DNA of 64,000 nucleotides from contig NZ_AP022871.1 of NCBI RefSeq assembly GCF_011764565.1, positions 496,001-560,000 on the forward strand, given 5' to 3'. A program made the position numbers and the translations under genes. The notes below the pieces were generated by a model that did no database searches, was not told the origin of the DNA, and was given only the letters and a program-made list of their open reading frames with translations. The DNA comes from Phytohabitans suffuscus (GTDB taxonomy: Bacteria; Actinomycetota; Actinomycetes; Mycobacteriales; Micromonosporaceae). Below are positions 8,834-18,487 of the stretch, in pieces. The stretch's first letter is position 1. Each line of letters opens with the position of its first letter.

Positions 8834-11124
8834 TCAGCGGCGGCGGTGCCAGCGCAGCGGGCCGGGGTGCAGCGACCACAGCACGCGGCGCCACCACGAG
8901 CGGCGCGCGCGCAGGTCGGTCGCGTACGCCACCGCCTGCGCGCCGGCCCGCCGCGCCTGTGCCTCGTCGGTCGCGAACGGGGCGAACGTCGCATGGTTGA
9001 CCAGCTCGGCCAGCTCGTCGATCGGCGGCGCGGCCTGGCGCAGCGCGGTGGCCCGCCGGCCCTCGGCCGCCACGTGCGCGTGCGCCGCGACCTCGGTGGC
9101 GTCCAGGTGCGAGCCGGCGGGGCGGCCGGCGAGCCGCAGCGCGTCGCTGACCTCCAGCCACGCGCCGGCCACCCGCTCGGCCGGCGGCCCCACCTCCAGG
9201 CGCCGGCGGCGCAGCCCGCGCCGCATGGTCAGGATCGCCACGGCGGTGCCACCGATGAGCAGTACCAGCAGCGTGCTCAGCCCGCCGGCCACGATCGCGC
9301 CGGTGTGGCGGCCGCCGGCGCCCTCGGGTGCGGCGACCGGGCCGGCGGCGGCGCTGGCGGCGGCGGTCGCGGTGGGCGCCTCGGTCGGTGGCTCGCTGGG
9401 CGGCTCGGTGGGGGCTTGAAGTCCTCCTCGACCGGGCGCGGGTCGGTGTCCGGCTTGGGCATCGGGTCGAACGCCACCCAGCCGACACCCTCGAAGAGCA
9501 CCTCCGGCCAGGCCAGCGCGTCCGCGCCGCGCACCGGGCCGCTGCCGGTCGAGGACTGGAAGCCGACCACCACCCGGGTCGGCAGGCCCATGAGCCGGCC
9601 CAGCAGCGCGTACGCCGCGGCGAACTGCTCCGACGTGCCCTCCTGCCCGCCTCCGCCGCGCGGGCCGAACAGGAAGAAGCCCAGGTTGGGGAAGGCGTGG
9701 CCGCTGGGTGCGTCGGCGACCACCCGGTAGTGGCTGGCCAGGAACTCCTCGATCGCCACCGCCCGCTGGTAGGGGGCGCCGTTCTCGTCGGCGATCTGGT
9801 CGGCCAGGCGCTGGATCTGCTCCGGTACGCCCTCGCCGACCCGCAGCACCCGGGCCACCGCCGGGCCGGACGGCACGTTGGCGGCGGAGAGCAGGCCGAG
9901 GTCGGGCCGCTCGCGGGTGGAGGTGACCGTGTAGCGCAGGCCGGACCGCAGCCCCTCGGGGCGGATCAGCGTGCCGCTGCCCGGGTCGAACGCGACGCGG
10001 GCCCCGTCGATCTCGGTCGGGGTGGCCACGGTGGGCAGCAGCCGCCCGGTGAGGTCGGAGATCGTGACCTGCTGCCGCACGGTGTCCACTTCGGAGTCCC
10101 GGGCGACGGCGGGCGAGGGCAGCACCCGGCCGGCCGTGCGGTAGGTGGCGCCGACCCGCCAGGTGATCCCGTCGTAGTCGTTGAGCACCGCCAGCCGCAG
10201 CCGCACCGGCCCGCCCGGCTCGGAGCTGAGGTCGAGCAGGTGCTGGTCGGGGTTGAGCGCCCACCCGGAGATGCGGATCAGCGGGTTTTCGTCGAGGCTG
10301 TCGACCTGCGGCGGCTGCACGTACTTGCGCGGGTCGACCGGCCGCGCGCTGACCTGGCCGGCGACGAAGGGACCGACCACCGCCGCCAGCACCACGATCG
10401 CGGCCAGGCCCGCGGCGGTGCCGGCGGCCACGCGTACCCGCATGGCGGCCCGGACCGGCGCGGCGAGGTCGCCGCCCGCAGCGGATGGCGGGCGACCAGT
10501 CACCGCCAGCCCGGCCGCGGCGGCGGCCGCGAACGCCAGCGTCGGCAGTATGGCGGACTCGGCGTTGGGGCCCACGACGTACAGGGCACCGGCGTAGAGC
10601 CCGGCCGGCGGCAGGTAGCCGAGCAGCACGCGGCCGTTGCGCACGGCGACCTCGGTGGCGGCGAGCCCGGCCAGCCACGCGCCGACCACCGGTACGAGGA
10701 CCGTGTCGGGGGTGGGCTCGACCGGGATCATGGCGGTGAGCAGGCGGGGGATGCCGTTGCGGGCGGCGTCGCCGAGGATCTCGGCGAGCCCGCCGGGCAG
10801 CTCGGCGCGCTGGGCGGCCACCCGCAGCGCGACCACCGTGTAGAACGCCATCGCGACCACCGACACCGGCGCGACCAGCCACGACGGCAGCCGGCGGGCC
10901 GCGGCGCTCACCCCGACCGAGCCGATCGCCGCGCCGACCACCAGCTGGGGCAGCAGCGGGCCGGCGTAGATCCGCGCCAGTGCCGCGCCGCTGAGCCCGA
11001 TCAGAATCATGAGCACGACGGGTACGGGTGCCGCCCGCAGGATCCTCGTGGACGGCCGCCTGACGATCCCGGCCGCGGCCGGCGCTTTCGTTGAGCCCGA
11101 TGGCTCGCCCGCAAGCTCGCTCAC
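8834..11124 (-). CDS. TgpA-type membrane transglutaminase-like protein (frameshift at 9410-9414)
   Basis: The GTG start overlaps the DUF58 stop (GTGA). Several N-terminal membrane helices (DUF3488 region) are followed by an external transglutaminase-like core ending in VGWVAFDPMP, then in a second frame a Pro/Thr linker, one membrane helix (IVAGGLSTLLVLLIGGTAVAI) and a cytoplasmic C-terminal domain. The frame changes at a five-base G run on the plus strand; one more base would join EEDFKPP to TEPPSEPPTE. The total length is one base short of a multiple of three. The usual catalytic Cys is Ser (GTSEQFAAAY) and the usual His is Leu (DALAWPEV), so it may be a non-enzymatic relative. Confidence 0.8.
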
Positions 11125-12251
11125 CACCGCTGGACGCCCTCCCACTCGGCGGCGAACTCCGGCCCGTCCTTGGCGTCCAGCACCACCATGCCGTCGACCG
11201 CGGCCGGTGTCGCCCCGTCCGAACCGAACATGCCGACGACCACCGCCGGGTACGCGCCGCGCAGCGCGCCCACCAGCCCCAGGTCGGCGCCGCCACCGGG
11301 GCCGGTGAGGAAGACCAGCGTGTCGCCGAGGCGCTGCTGGCGCAGGCGGTTGGTGGCGGCGTGCAGGTCGCCGTCGCCACGCAGGTGGGCCTCGGCGAGC
11401 CGGTCGAGGAAGTCGGCGGTGCCGCCGCCACCGGACACGAGCTGGAGCGTGACCGGGATGTCTTCGCGCACGGCGGCGGCCACCACCGAGGCGGCCGCCT
11501 CGCACGCGGACTCGAACGTCTCGTCGACACTCTCGCGCGGGTGCGCCGGGGCGCGGTCGTCGAGCAGCACGACGAGCTGGGGAAGCGACGTGTCGAGGTC
11601 TTCGCGGACCATCAGCTCGCCGACCTTCGCGCTGGTGCGCCAGTGGACGCGGCGCAGCTCGTCGCCGACCACGTACTCGCGCAGCGAGTCGAACGTGATC
11701 GTGCCGTGCGGCACCTTGTCGATGCGGCCGTCGAGACTGCGGGCCACGCCGGCCGGTACGGCGTTGAGGTGGTGGATGCGCGGGTGCACCCACACGTTCG
11801 CGGCCTCGCCGTGCCCGCGGGCCAGCGAGACGAGCCCGAGCGCGTCGCGGCGGGTGACCCGCAGCGGCCCGACCGGGATCACGCCGCGGCGGTGGGTGGG
11901 CACCGGGTAGCTGACCGTGGTGTCGTGGCCGGGGCGCAGGCGCAGCAGCGGAACCGGCACCGGCCTGGCGCCGCAGCGGTCCTCGGCGATCAGGCTGGCC
12001 GAGGCGAGGCGGCCGGTGTTGCGGACGGTGAGCGTCATCGTGGCCGGCTCGCCGCGGGCCACCCGGTCGGGGTCGGCCACCCGCTTGACGGACAGCCCGG
12101 GCCGCCACGCCGCGTGGGCGAACGCGCAGCCGGTCGCGATCGCCGCCGTGCTGCCCAGCAGCGTCAGCTCGGGGTAGCCGAACCAGAAGCCGGCGGCGAG
12201 CAGCACGCCCGCGCTGGCGAGCAGCCCGATGCCGCGTGCGGTCAGTCGCAT
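11121..12251 (-). CDS. DUF58-domain protein
   Basis: This 376-residue protein has two membrane helices at residues about 8-50, then a long soluble part. The DUF58 signature appears near residue 205: DSLREYVVGDELRRVHWRTSAK. A von Willebrand factor A-like stretch follows (LPQLVVLLDDRAP). Such proteins work with MoxR ATPases and membrane transglutaminase-like proteins in envelope functions. It starts nine bases after the MoxR stop and overlaps the TgpA start by four bases, so translation is coupled. The start was chosen from family N-termini (MRLTARGIGLLASAG). Confidence 0.9.
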   Translation of the reverse strand: MRLTARGIGLLASAGVLLAAGFWFGYPELTLLGSTAAIATGCAFAHAAWRPGLSVKRVADPDRVARGEPATMTLTVRNTGRLASASLIAEDRCGARPVPVPLLRLRPGHDTTVSYPVPTHRRGVIPVGPLRVTRRDALGLVSLARGHGEAANVWVHPRIHHLNAVPAGVARSLDGRIDKVPHGTITFDSLREYVVGDELRRVHWRTSAKVGELMVREDLDTSLPQLVVLLDDRAPAHPRESVDETFESACEAAASVVAAAVREDIPVTLQLVSGGGGTADFLDRLAEAHLRGDGDLHAATNRLRQQRLGDTLVFLTGPGGGADLGLVGALRGAYPAVVVGMFGSDGATPAAVDGMVVLDAKDGPEFAAEWEGVQRW

Positions 12252-12259
12252 CGGGCGGC

Positions 12260-13414
12260 CTAGCCGGGATGGCGCGGGGCCGGTGTTCCGTACTGTCCGG
12301 GCGGCGCGGCGCTTGCCTGGTAGGCGGTGCCGTTCTGGTACGCCGCGCCGTTCGGGTGCGCCATGCCGTTCTGGTGGGCGGCGCTGCTCTGGTGGGGCGG
12401 CGCCGGCTGCTGGCCGTTGGGCAGTGGGACCGGCACCTGCTCGATCGCGTCGTTGAGCACGTCGGCCGCGGTGACCCCGCGCAGCTGGGCGTCGGAGGTG
12501 AGCAGCACGCGGTGCGCGAAGACCGGCTCCAGCAGCGTCTTGATGTCTTCGGGCAGCACGAAACCGCGCCCCTCGATCAGCGCGTACGCGCACGCCGCCC
12601 GGGTCAGCGCGATCACGCCACGGGGGCTGACGCCGACCCGCACCTGCGGGTGGTTACGGGTGGCGGAGGCGAGCCGCACCGCGTACGCGTACAGCGGGTC
12701 GGCGATGTGCACCCGCTGCGCCATCGCGATCATCTGGCCGATCATGGCGGTGTCGGCGATCGCCTCCAAGGCCTCCGGTGAGCGCATCGTCGCGCCGCGG
12801 AGCACCTCGATCTCCACCGCCTCGCTCGGGTAGCCGACCGAGAGCTTGACCAGGAACCGGTCGAGCTGCGCCTCGGGCAGCCGGTAGGTGCCGTCCATCT
12901 CGACCGGGTTTTGCGTGGCGACCACCAGGAACGGGCGGGGCACCGGGTGCCGCGTACCGTCCACTGTGACCGTGCGCTCCTCCATGACCTCCAGCAGCGC
13001 GGACTGGGTCTTGGGGGACGCGCGGTTGATCTCGTCGGCGATCACCACGTTGGCGAAGACCGGCCCGGGGTGGAACTCGAAGCCCCGGGTGGCCTGGTTG
13101 AAGATCGTTACGCCGGACACGTCGGCGGGCAGCAGGTCGGGCGTGAACTGGATGCGCCGCCACTGCCCGTGGATCGTGGCCGCCATCGCCCGGGCCAGGG
13201 TGGTCTTGCCGACGCCGGGCACGTCCTCCAGCAGGACGTGCCCCTGCGCGAACAGCGCGGTCAGCGCGAGGCGGACCACCTGCGGCTTGCCCAGCACGAC
13301 CGCGCCGATGTTGTCGGCCAGCCGCGCGGCCATGTGGGCGAAGCCCTGCACGTGCTGCGGGGTGAGCCCTTCGGGAGGGCTCGCCGCCTGGGTGTGGTTG
13401 ACGGTCGCGGTCAT
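12260..13414 (-). CDS. MoxR-family AAA+ ATPase
   Basis: The ATG shares one base with the stop of the upstream FN3 gene. Residues about 25-310 form a complete MoxR ATPase: Walker A EDVPGVGKTTLARAM, Walker B VVIADEINRASPKTQ, sensor 1 VVATQNPVEMDGTYRLPEAQ. It is probably an ATP-driven chaperone acting on the DUF58 partner. The last 60 residues are a His/Gln/Asn/Ala-rich low-complexity tail (repeats like HQNGMAHPNGAAYQNG), longer than in typical MoxR and of unknown role. Confidence 0.93.
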   Translation of the reverse strand: MTATVNHTQAASPPEGLTPQHVQGFAHMAARLADNIGAVVLGKPQVVRLALTALFAQGHVLLEDVPGVGKTTLARAMAATIHGQWRRIQFTPDLLPADVSGVTIFNQATRGFEFHPGPVFANVVIADEINRASPKTQSALLEVMEERTVTVDGTRHPVPRPFLVVATQNPVEMDGTYRLPEAQLDRFLVKLSVGYPSEAVEIEVLRGATMRSPEALEAIADTAMIGQMIAMAQRVHIADPLYAYAVRLASATRNHPQVRVGVSPRGVIALTRAACAYALIEGRGFVLPEDIKTLLEPVFAHRVLLTSDAQLRGVTAADVLNDAIEQVPVPLPNGQQPAPPHQSSAAHQNGMAHPNGAAYQNGTAYQASAAPPGQYGTPAPRHPG

Positions 13415-16074
13415 CAGCACGCCGGCAGGGGGCCGGTCGAGTTGGGGTCGACCCCCTCCACGTTGAACCAGGCGAACGACATGTATCGCTCCGTGCCGCT
13501 CCACTTGATGCGGATCCACACGTTGGTGCGGTCGTTCGGGCTGGTGCCCATCTTGCCCGGGTTGTAGACGTAGTCGTTGATGCCCTCGCCGGTGGTGTGG
13601 CAGACGGCCTCGATGCGCTGGCCGTTGCTGGCCCGGGCCACCCTCGTCGTGCTGAGCGAGGTGCCGGTGAACACGCCCATCGCGTTGGCCGGGTCATTGC
13701 ACCAGGTGTGCTGCCCCGGGTCGGAGCTGGCGGTGTTGTTGACGCACACGGAGGTGCCGAATACCGCCGGCGTGGCACGGCTGCCGGTACCGGTGACGCT
13801 GCCGGCCGCGTTGCTCACGGTGACCGTGAAGTTGTAGGCCGTGCCCGGCGTCAGCCCGCCGACGGTCAGCGAGCCGCAGTCGCCGTTGGCCGTCCTGCCG
13901 CCCACGTCGAGGCCGCACGTGGCGTTGCCGCCGCCGTCGTTGACCGTGAAGTTGACCGTCACCGACGTGACCGTGGACGAGCTGCCGGTCACCGTGACCG
14001 CCGGCCGGTCCACCGTACGGCCGGTCGCGGTGGCCTCGGGGCCCTCGCCGGCCTCGTTGACCGCGCGCACCTTGACCGTGACGTTGGCCCCTTGGCCGAG
14101 GCCGGTGATCTCGGTGCTGGTGCCGGTGACCTCGGTGCGGTTGCCGCCGGCCTCCACCACGTACCTGGTGATCGGGCGGCCGTTCTCCGCCGGGACGGAC
14201 CAGACCGCGTTGAGCGTGCCCGCCTTGCCCTTGACCGTGGTCACGTCGAGCGCCGGCGGCCGGTCGGGCACCGCGAACGGCACCACGCTGTTGCTGATCG
14301 GCGACTCCTTCGAGGCGCCGCCGCGCTCGTTGACCGAGACGACCTGGAACGCGTACTGGTTGCCGTACTCCAGCTCGCCGGCCGGCACCACGAGCTCGGT
14401 CGAGGTCGACTCGCCGGCCGGCGCGGTGGCACCCGCCGCGATCGCGGTCACCGTGTACTTGCGGATCTCGAGGCCCTGCCCGTTGGCGGCCGGCCACTTG
14501 ACCACCACGGTGCCGTCCGGCTTGGCCTCGGCGGTCACGCTCGCCGGCGGGTCGGGCACCTCGGACGTCGGTACGACCGGGTTGCTCTGCTTCTTGGGCC
14601 CGTTGCCCTTGGTGTTGACCGCGTGCACGGAGAACCGGTACTCCTGACCGTTGACCAGGCCGGTGATCCGCACCGAACGCTGGCTCGCGCCCACCTCGAT
14701 GGTCTTGCCGTCGCCCTCCACCACGTACTTGGTGATGTCGGCGCCGTTGGGGTTGGCCGAGCGCCAGCTGACCGTGACCTCGGTGTTGCCGCCGGTCGCG
14801 AGGACCGAGCGGGGCGCGCCCGGCTTGCCCACCGGCGGGTCCTTCTTCACCGGCGGCGGAGGAGGCGGCGGCGGGTCACCGCCGAGCACGTCGTTGGCGT
14901 ACTTGTCGACGGTGCGCACCTCGTGCTTGTCGTCGACCACGGTCGCGGTCTGCGAGTTGGGCGCGTTGATGAACAGGTGGTTTTCCCGGACCTCGAGCTC
15001 CAGCGGCCCGTTGGCGCCCTTGACCTCGATCTTGTTGACGAGCTTGCCGTTCTCGTCGAAGACGTAGACCGTGCCGGTCGAGGTGTCCGCGGCGTAGAAA
15101 CGGCCGGCCCAGGCCACCGCCGGCTCCAGCTTCGGCCCCTCGCCGGGCACCTTGAAGTCTTGCACCTTGTCGGGGTCGACCACCCACACGTGGCGCGCGT
15201 CGGGCACGGTCACCGGCACCCGCGGCCCGTTGGTGCGCGGCGGCAGCGAGCCCAGCCCGTCCATGGTCAGCGGGGTGGCCAGCTTTTCCTCGCCCTTGAC
15301 CGTGGTCAGCGTCTTGGTGGTGCGGTTGAGCACGGCGACGCCATCGTCGAGCGTCGAGATCGTCAGGTCGTGGCTGGGGTCGGCGACGTCGACGGTGTGC
15401 ACGATCGCCGGGCTCTGCCCGCTACCGCCGGCACCGCCCGACGCGACCGGCGCGTCGGGCAGCGGCGCCGCGGTCACCGCGGACACGGTGCCCTCGCTGG
15501 GCACGGCCACCCACAGGTTGCCCCCGCCGTCGAACTCGCCGCCGGTGATGCCCGGCGGGTAGCGCACCGCTTCGCCGATCGGCGCCAGCGAACGCGGGTC
15601 GAGCTGGCGCACCACGCCCTGCACCGCGTCGACCACGAACGCCTTGTCGTCGTGCAGCGCCACGCTCACACCCACCCCGGCGACCGTCTTGGTCGTCGCG
15701 GTGATCTGCAGTGTGGCCAGGTCGAGGGAGCTGACCTGGCCGGTGTTGAGGTCGCGCAGGAGCAGGAACCGGTCGGTCTGCGACACCTGCATGGTGTGGC
15801 CCTGGCCGCGCGGGATCTGCAGCCGCGTGTCGACCCGGCCGGTCACACCGTTGACCCGGGCCATCTCGCTGCGCAGCGAGCTCCACAGCCACGAACTGGC
15901 GTCGTAGCTGGCCACCGCGTGGTCAGCCGTGCCCAGGCCGAGGACCGTCAGGCCCATCGCGGCGACCAGACCGAGCACCGTCGCGATCGTGACGATGCCG
16001 CCGCGCTTGAGTTTCTTCCTCTGCACCGGGCTCGCGCCCGCGACCTCCGCTATGCCGTTGCCTGTGGTGACCAC
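13414..16074 (-). CDS. Membrane-anchored beta-propeller/fibronectin type III protein
   Basis: This 886-residue protein starts at a GTG with a GGGAGGG ribosome site. A membrane helix at residues about 27-50 anchors it. A propeller-like region (about 60-390) with repeated LDLATL and VVDAVQGVVRQLD motifs is followed by a Pro-rich hinge, three clear FN3 domains and a degenerate fourth. The end (about 790-886) is Cys-containing and ends NSTGPLPAC. It is the first gene of the MoxR/DUF58/TgpA operon, so it is probably the extracellular component that this machine assembles or modifies. Confidence 0.85.
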   Translation of the reverse strand: MVTTGNGIAEVAGASPVQRKKLKRGGIVTIATVLGLVAAMGLTVLGLGTADHAVASYDASSWLWSSLRSEMARVNGVTGRVDTRLQIPRGQGHTMQVSQTDRFLLLRDLNTGQVSSLDLATLQITATTKTVAGVGVSVALHDDKAFVVDAVQGVVRQLDPRSLAPIGEAVRYPPGITGGEFDGGGNLWVAVPSEGTVSAVTAAPLPDAPVASGGAGGSGQSPAIVHTVDVADPSHDLTISTLDDGVAVLNRTTKTLTTVKGEEKLATPLTMDGLGSLPPRTNGPRVPVTVPDARHVWVVDPDKVQDFKVPGEGPKLEPAVAWAGRFYAADTSTGTVYVFDENGKLVNKIEVKGANGPLELEVRENHLFINAPNSQTATVVDDKHEVRTVDKYANDVLGGDPPPPPPPPVKKDPPVGKPGAPRSVLATGGNTEVTVSWRSANPNGADITKYVVEGDGKTIEVGASQRSVRITGLVNGQEYRFSVHAVNTKGNGPKKQSNPVVPTSEVPDPPASVTAEAKPDGTVVVKWPAANGQGLEIRKYTVTAIAAGATAPAGESTSTELVVPAGELEYGNQYAFQVVSVNERGGASKESPISNSVVPFAVPDRPPALDVTTVKGKAGTLNAVWSVPAENGRPITRYVVEAGGNRTEVTGTSTEITGLGQGANVTVKVRAVNEAGEGPEATATGRTVDRPAVTVTGSSSTVTSVTVNFTVNDGGGNATCGLDVGGRTANGDCGSLTVGGLTPGTAYNFTVTVSNAAGSVTGTGSRATPAVFGTSVCVNNTASSDPGQHTWCNDPANAMGVFTGTSLSTTRVARASNGQRIEAVCHTTGEGINDYVYNPGKMGTSPNDRTNVWIRIKWSGTERYMSFAWFNVEGVDPNSTGPLPAC

Positions 16075-16291
16075 AGTCGGCCGCCCTCCCCACCCCGTGA
16101 AACGCGGGCCGGCGTCCTCCCGCGCTGCTCGTCGTATGCGTTCCTCCCCAAATGCCGCCCGCCATCATAGGGCGTGCGCTGGGTAGGCGGGTACCCGCTG
16201 TGGATACGTCCCGCCAAGCCTGTGGATAACCCCAGTCATCGGGGTGTCGGCGCAGGTCGGTTCAGCTGCGTGCGATCTTGACGATTGTGGA

Positions 16292-17617
16292 TTAGCCCGG
16301 AGTCGGGGTGTTACGTTCCGTACACACCTGGCCGCTGGTCGCATACTCGTCGGTGCTGTAGACCGCGAGGACCGTGAAGCAGTAGCCGATGCGCTGGTTC
16401 AACCCGTTGATCGTCACGCTCGTCTCACCTGGACTGACGGTCGCCATCGCCTCGTGCTGCCGCCCCGCCTGCGCGCCCGCCACGATGAACGGCACCGTCC
16501 CGTTCGTAGGGTCCTTCCAGGACACCGTGGCCGCCGTGCCGTCCATCCGCACCTTCAGCTCCGTCGGTGGGTCACCGGCCAGCCGCGGCCCCTGCGTGGC
16601 CGGCGGCGGTGTCCCGCCGCCCCCGCCACCGGCGAACACCACCTGGATCGCCACGAACCCCGCGGCCAGAACGGCGGCGGCCGCCGCGATCATCGCGGCC
16701 ACCGTCGCGCCCCGCACCTTCCGAGGTGGGGTCACGTGGTACGTCGGCTCGGAGTCCCCGCCGTAGGCCGGCGCCGGGTTGTACGCCGGTTGTGGTGTGT
16801 ATGCCTGCGCGGGCGGCGCCGATGTCTGTTGGCCGTATGCCTGCTGTGGTGGATACACCTGCTGTGGTGAATATGCCTGCTGCGGTGCGTACGCCTGCTG
16901 CGGTGCGTACGCCAGTGGCGGCTGCTGCGCCGGCGGTGCTGGCGGCGCCGGCTGCGGCTGGCGCGCTGGCGGCGCCGGTGGCGGCTGGTGCGCTGGCGGC
17001 GCCGATGGCGGCTGGTGCGTGGGCGGCGCCGATGGCGGCTGGTGCGTGGGCGGTGCTGGCGGCGCCGGTGGTGGCTGGACCGGCGGCGGGTTCGGCAGCG
17101 CGAACGCCGCCGACGACGGAAACTGCATCGGCGGCGGCGCTGGCGGCTCCTCGGACGGGATCGTCAGCTCAGCCGACGGCTGGGCGTCGCCCAGGTACTC
17201 CCGAGCCGCCCGCACCGTCCAGTGGTCGTCACCGAACACCGCCGGCGCCAGCGTCGCCACCCGCCCGAACGCCCGCCGCGCCTCGTGCCGGTTACCCAGC
17301 TCCTCGGCCACCCCGCCCAGGTCGAACGAGATCGACAGCATCAGCGGATGCCCGTCACCCAGATGGAGCTGACCCGCCGCGTACGCCTCCTCGAGCACCC
17401 GCCGCGCCGCCATCGGATCGCCCGCCTCCCGATGCAGGCCCGCCAGCACCTGCCCGGTCGCGATCACATCCGGATTGTCCTCACCGAGCGCGACCTTGGC
17501 GCCCTCAAGAGTCTGGTCGAGCATCACCCGGGCACCGGCGAGATCACCGGCGTCACGCAGCACACGGGCGTTCTGCTGCGCGGTAGCGAGCGGAGACGGC
17601 TGGGACACGCCCGCCAT
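16292..17617 (-). CDS. TPR-like/FN3 membrane protein with Pro-Gln-rich linker
   Basis: This 441-residue protein starts at the ATG at 17617. Residues about 8-140 are helical repeats like tetratricopeptides (ATAQQNARVLRDAGDLAGAR, RREAGDPMAARRVLEEAYAAG). Residues about 155-275 form a Pro/Ala/His/Gln low-complexity linker with repeated THQPPSAPP and YAPQQA units. One membrane helix follows (ATVAAMIAAAAAVLAAGFVAI), then a single C-terminal FN3 domain with a Cys pair. It sits behind the FN3-MoxR operon on the same strand and probably belongs to the same envelope function. Confidence 0.75.
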   Translation of the reverse strand: MAGVSQPSPLATAQQNARVLRDAGDLAGARVMLDQTLEGAKVALGEDNPDVIATGQVLAGLHREAGDPMAARRVLEEAYAAGQLHLGDGHPLMLSISFDLGGVAEELGNRHEARRAFGRVATLAPAVFGDDHWTVRAAREYLGDAQPSAELTIPSEEPPAPPPMQFPSSAAFALPNPPPVQPPPAPPAPPTHQPPSAPPTHQPPSAPPAHQPPPAPPARQPQPAPPAPPAQQPPLAYAPQQAYAPQQAYSPQQVYPPQQAYGQQTSAPPAQAYTPQPAYNPAPAYGGDSEPTYHVTPPRKVRGATVAAMIAAAAAVLAAGFVAIQVVFAGGGGGGTPPPATQGPRLAGDPPTELKVRMDGTAATVSWKDPTNGTVPFIVAGAQAGRQHEAMATVSPGETSVTINGLNQRIGYCFTVLAVYSTDEYATSGQVCTERNTPTPG

Positions 17618-17794
17618 GCTGCCTGCCAGCCCGCGGTTCGCGCCACCCGGGTCCGCAGTGTCCCGCCGTTCCTGCGGTGCCGCACCCCCTCGGAGCGTCC
17701 TAGTGGTGCCGCAGTTTCCTCGAAGCGCCACGTTCCTGGAGCGTGCTGCGTTCCTGGAGCGCCGCGTTTCCTGGAGCGCCGCGTTTCGCGTTTG

Positions 17795-18193
17795 CTAGAG
17801 CGCCGCGGTGGCGTCCAGCTCGATCAGCTGGCCGATGAAACCCAGCTGAGCCACCCCCAGCAACGTGCTCGCCGTCGTGAACGCCGGTGCCAGCGGCGAG
17901 CCCTGAAACCGCGCCCACACCCGCGACAAGACCGGCTGGTCGGCGCTGACCACGTAGACCACCGTCCGTACCACCCGCTCCGGCCCCACCCCGACCGCCG
18001 CCAGAGCCGCGAGCGTGTTCGCCACCACCTGGTCCACCTGCGCGTCGAAGTCCCCGACCCCGACCAGCGCCCCGTCCGCGCCCAACGGACACTGCCCCGC
18101 CAGATAAGCGGTCCGCCCCGCCTCCACCACCGTGACGTGGTGATAACCAGGCGTAACGTGCAACGAGTCCGGGTTCAAGCGGATGATCGACAT
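17795..18193 (-). CDS. RidA-family protein
   Basis: This 132-residue protein is about the normal family length. It contains AYLAGQCPLGADGALVG, the QVDQVVANTLAALAAVG helix and the strand VVRTVVYVV of the RidA/YjgF fold. RidA deaminates reactive enamine/imine intermediates of amino-acid metabolism. The conserved Arg near the C-terminus of true RidA (IEAxA context preceded by PxR) is not evident here, so it may belong to a related subgroup. The start at 18193 was chosen for the usual short N-terminus. Confidence 0.85.
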   Translation of the reverse strand: MSIIRLNPDSLHVTPGYHHVTVVEAGRTAYLAGQCPLGADGALVGVGDFDAQVDQVVANTLAALAAVGVGPERVVRTVVYVVSADQPVLSRVWARFQGSPLAPAFTTASTLLGVAQLGFIGQLIELDATAAL

Positions 18194-18360
18194 GCGCCCA
18201 GTGTGGTCGGCACCCGACGTCCCCGCCCCCGGATTTCCGCCCGGCGCGCCCGCCGTGCAAACCCCCACCACGGCCGTGTACAGTGATCCCCCGTGCGGCC
18301 CGTTGGGCGGCGATAGGACGGTGCGCCCGCTCCAACGCCCCCGGTAGAGTGGACGCACAA

Positions 18361-18443
18361 GTCCGGGTGGCGGAATGGCAGACGCGCTAGCTTGAGGTGC
18401 TAGTGCCCGTATAGGGCGTGGGGGTTCAAGTCCCCCTCGGACA
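18361..18443 (+). tRNA. tRNA-Leu(GAG)
   Basis: An 83-base class II tRNA: acceptor GTCCGGG pairs with CTCGGAC (one G-T), the anticodon arm CTAGCTTGAGGTGCTAG carries GAG, there is a long variable arm, and the T arm is GGGGGTTCAAGTCCCCC. No CCA is encoded. A serine recombinase gene ends 44 bases downstream, so this may be an integration site. Confidence 0.95.
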
Positions 18444-18487
18444 CGTTATTACCCCATGAGACATTCTCATGTTTGGCTGGGCTGCTA

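Noticed and set aside
8402..11094. Very long open frames on the plus strand opposite the DUF3159 and TgpA genes
   Set aside because: They are antisense shadows of strongly coding minus-strand genes; the translations are Arg/Pro/Gly-rich without domain motifs.
13597..16170. An 857-codon open frame on the plus strand opposite the FN3 protein
   Set aside because: Antisense by-product of GC bias; the FN3 frame on the minus strand shows clear domains and coupling to MoxR.
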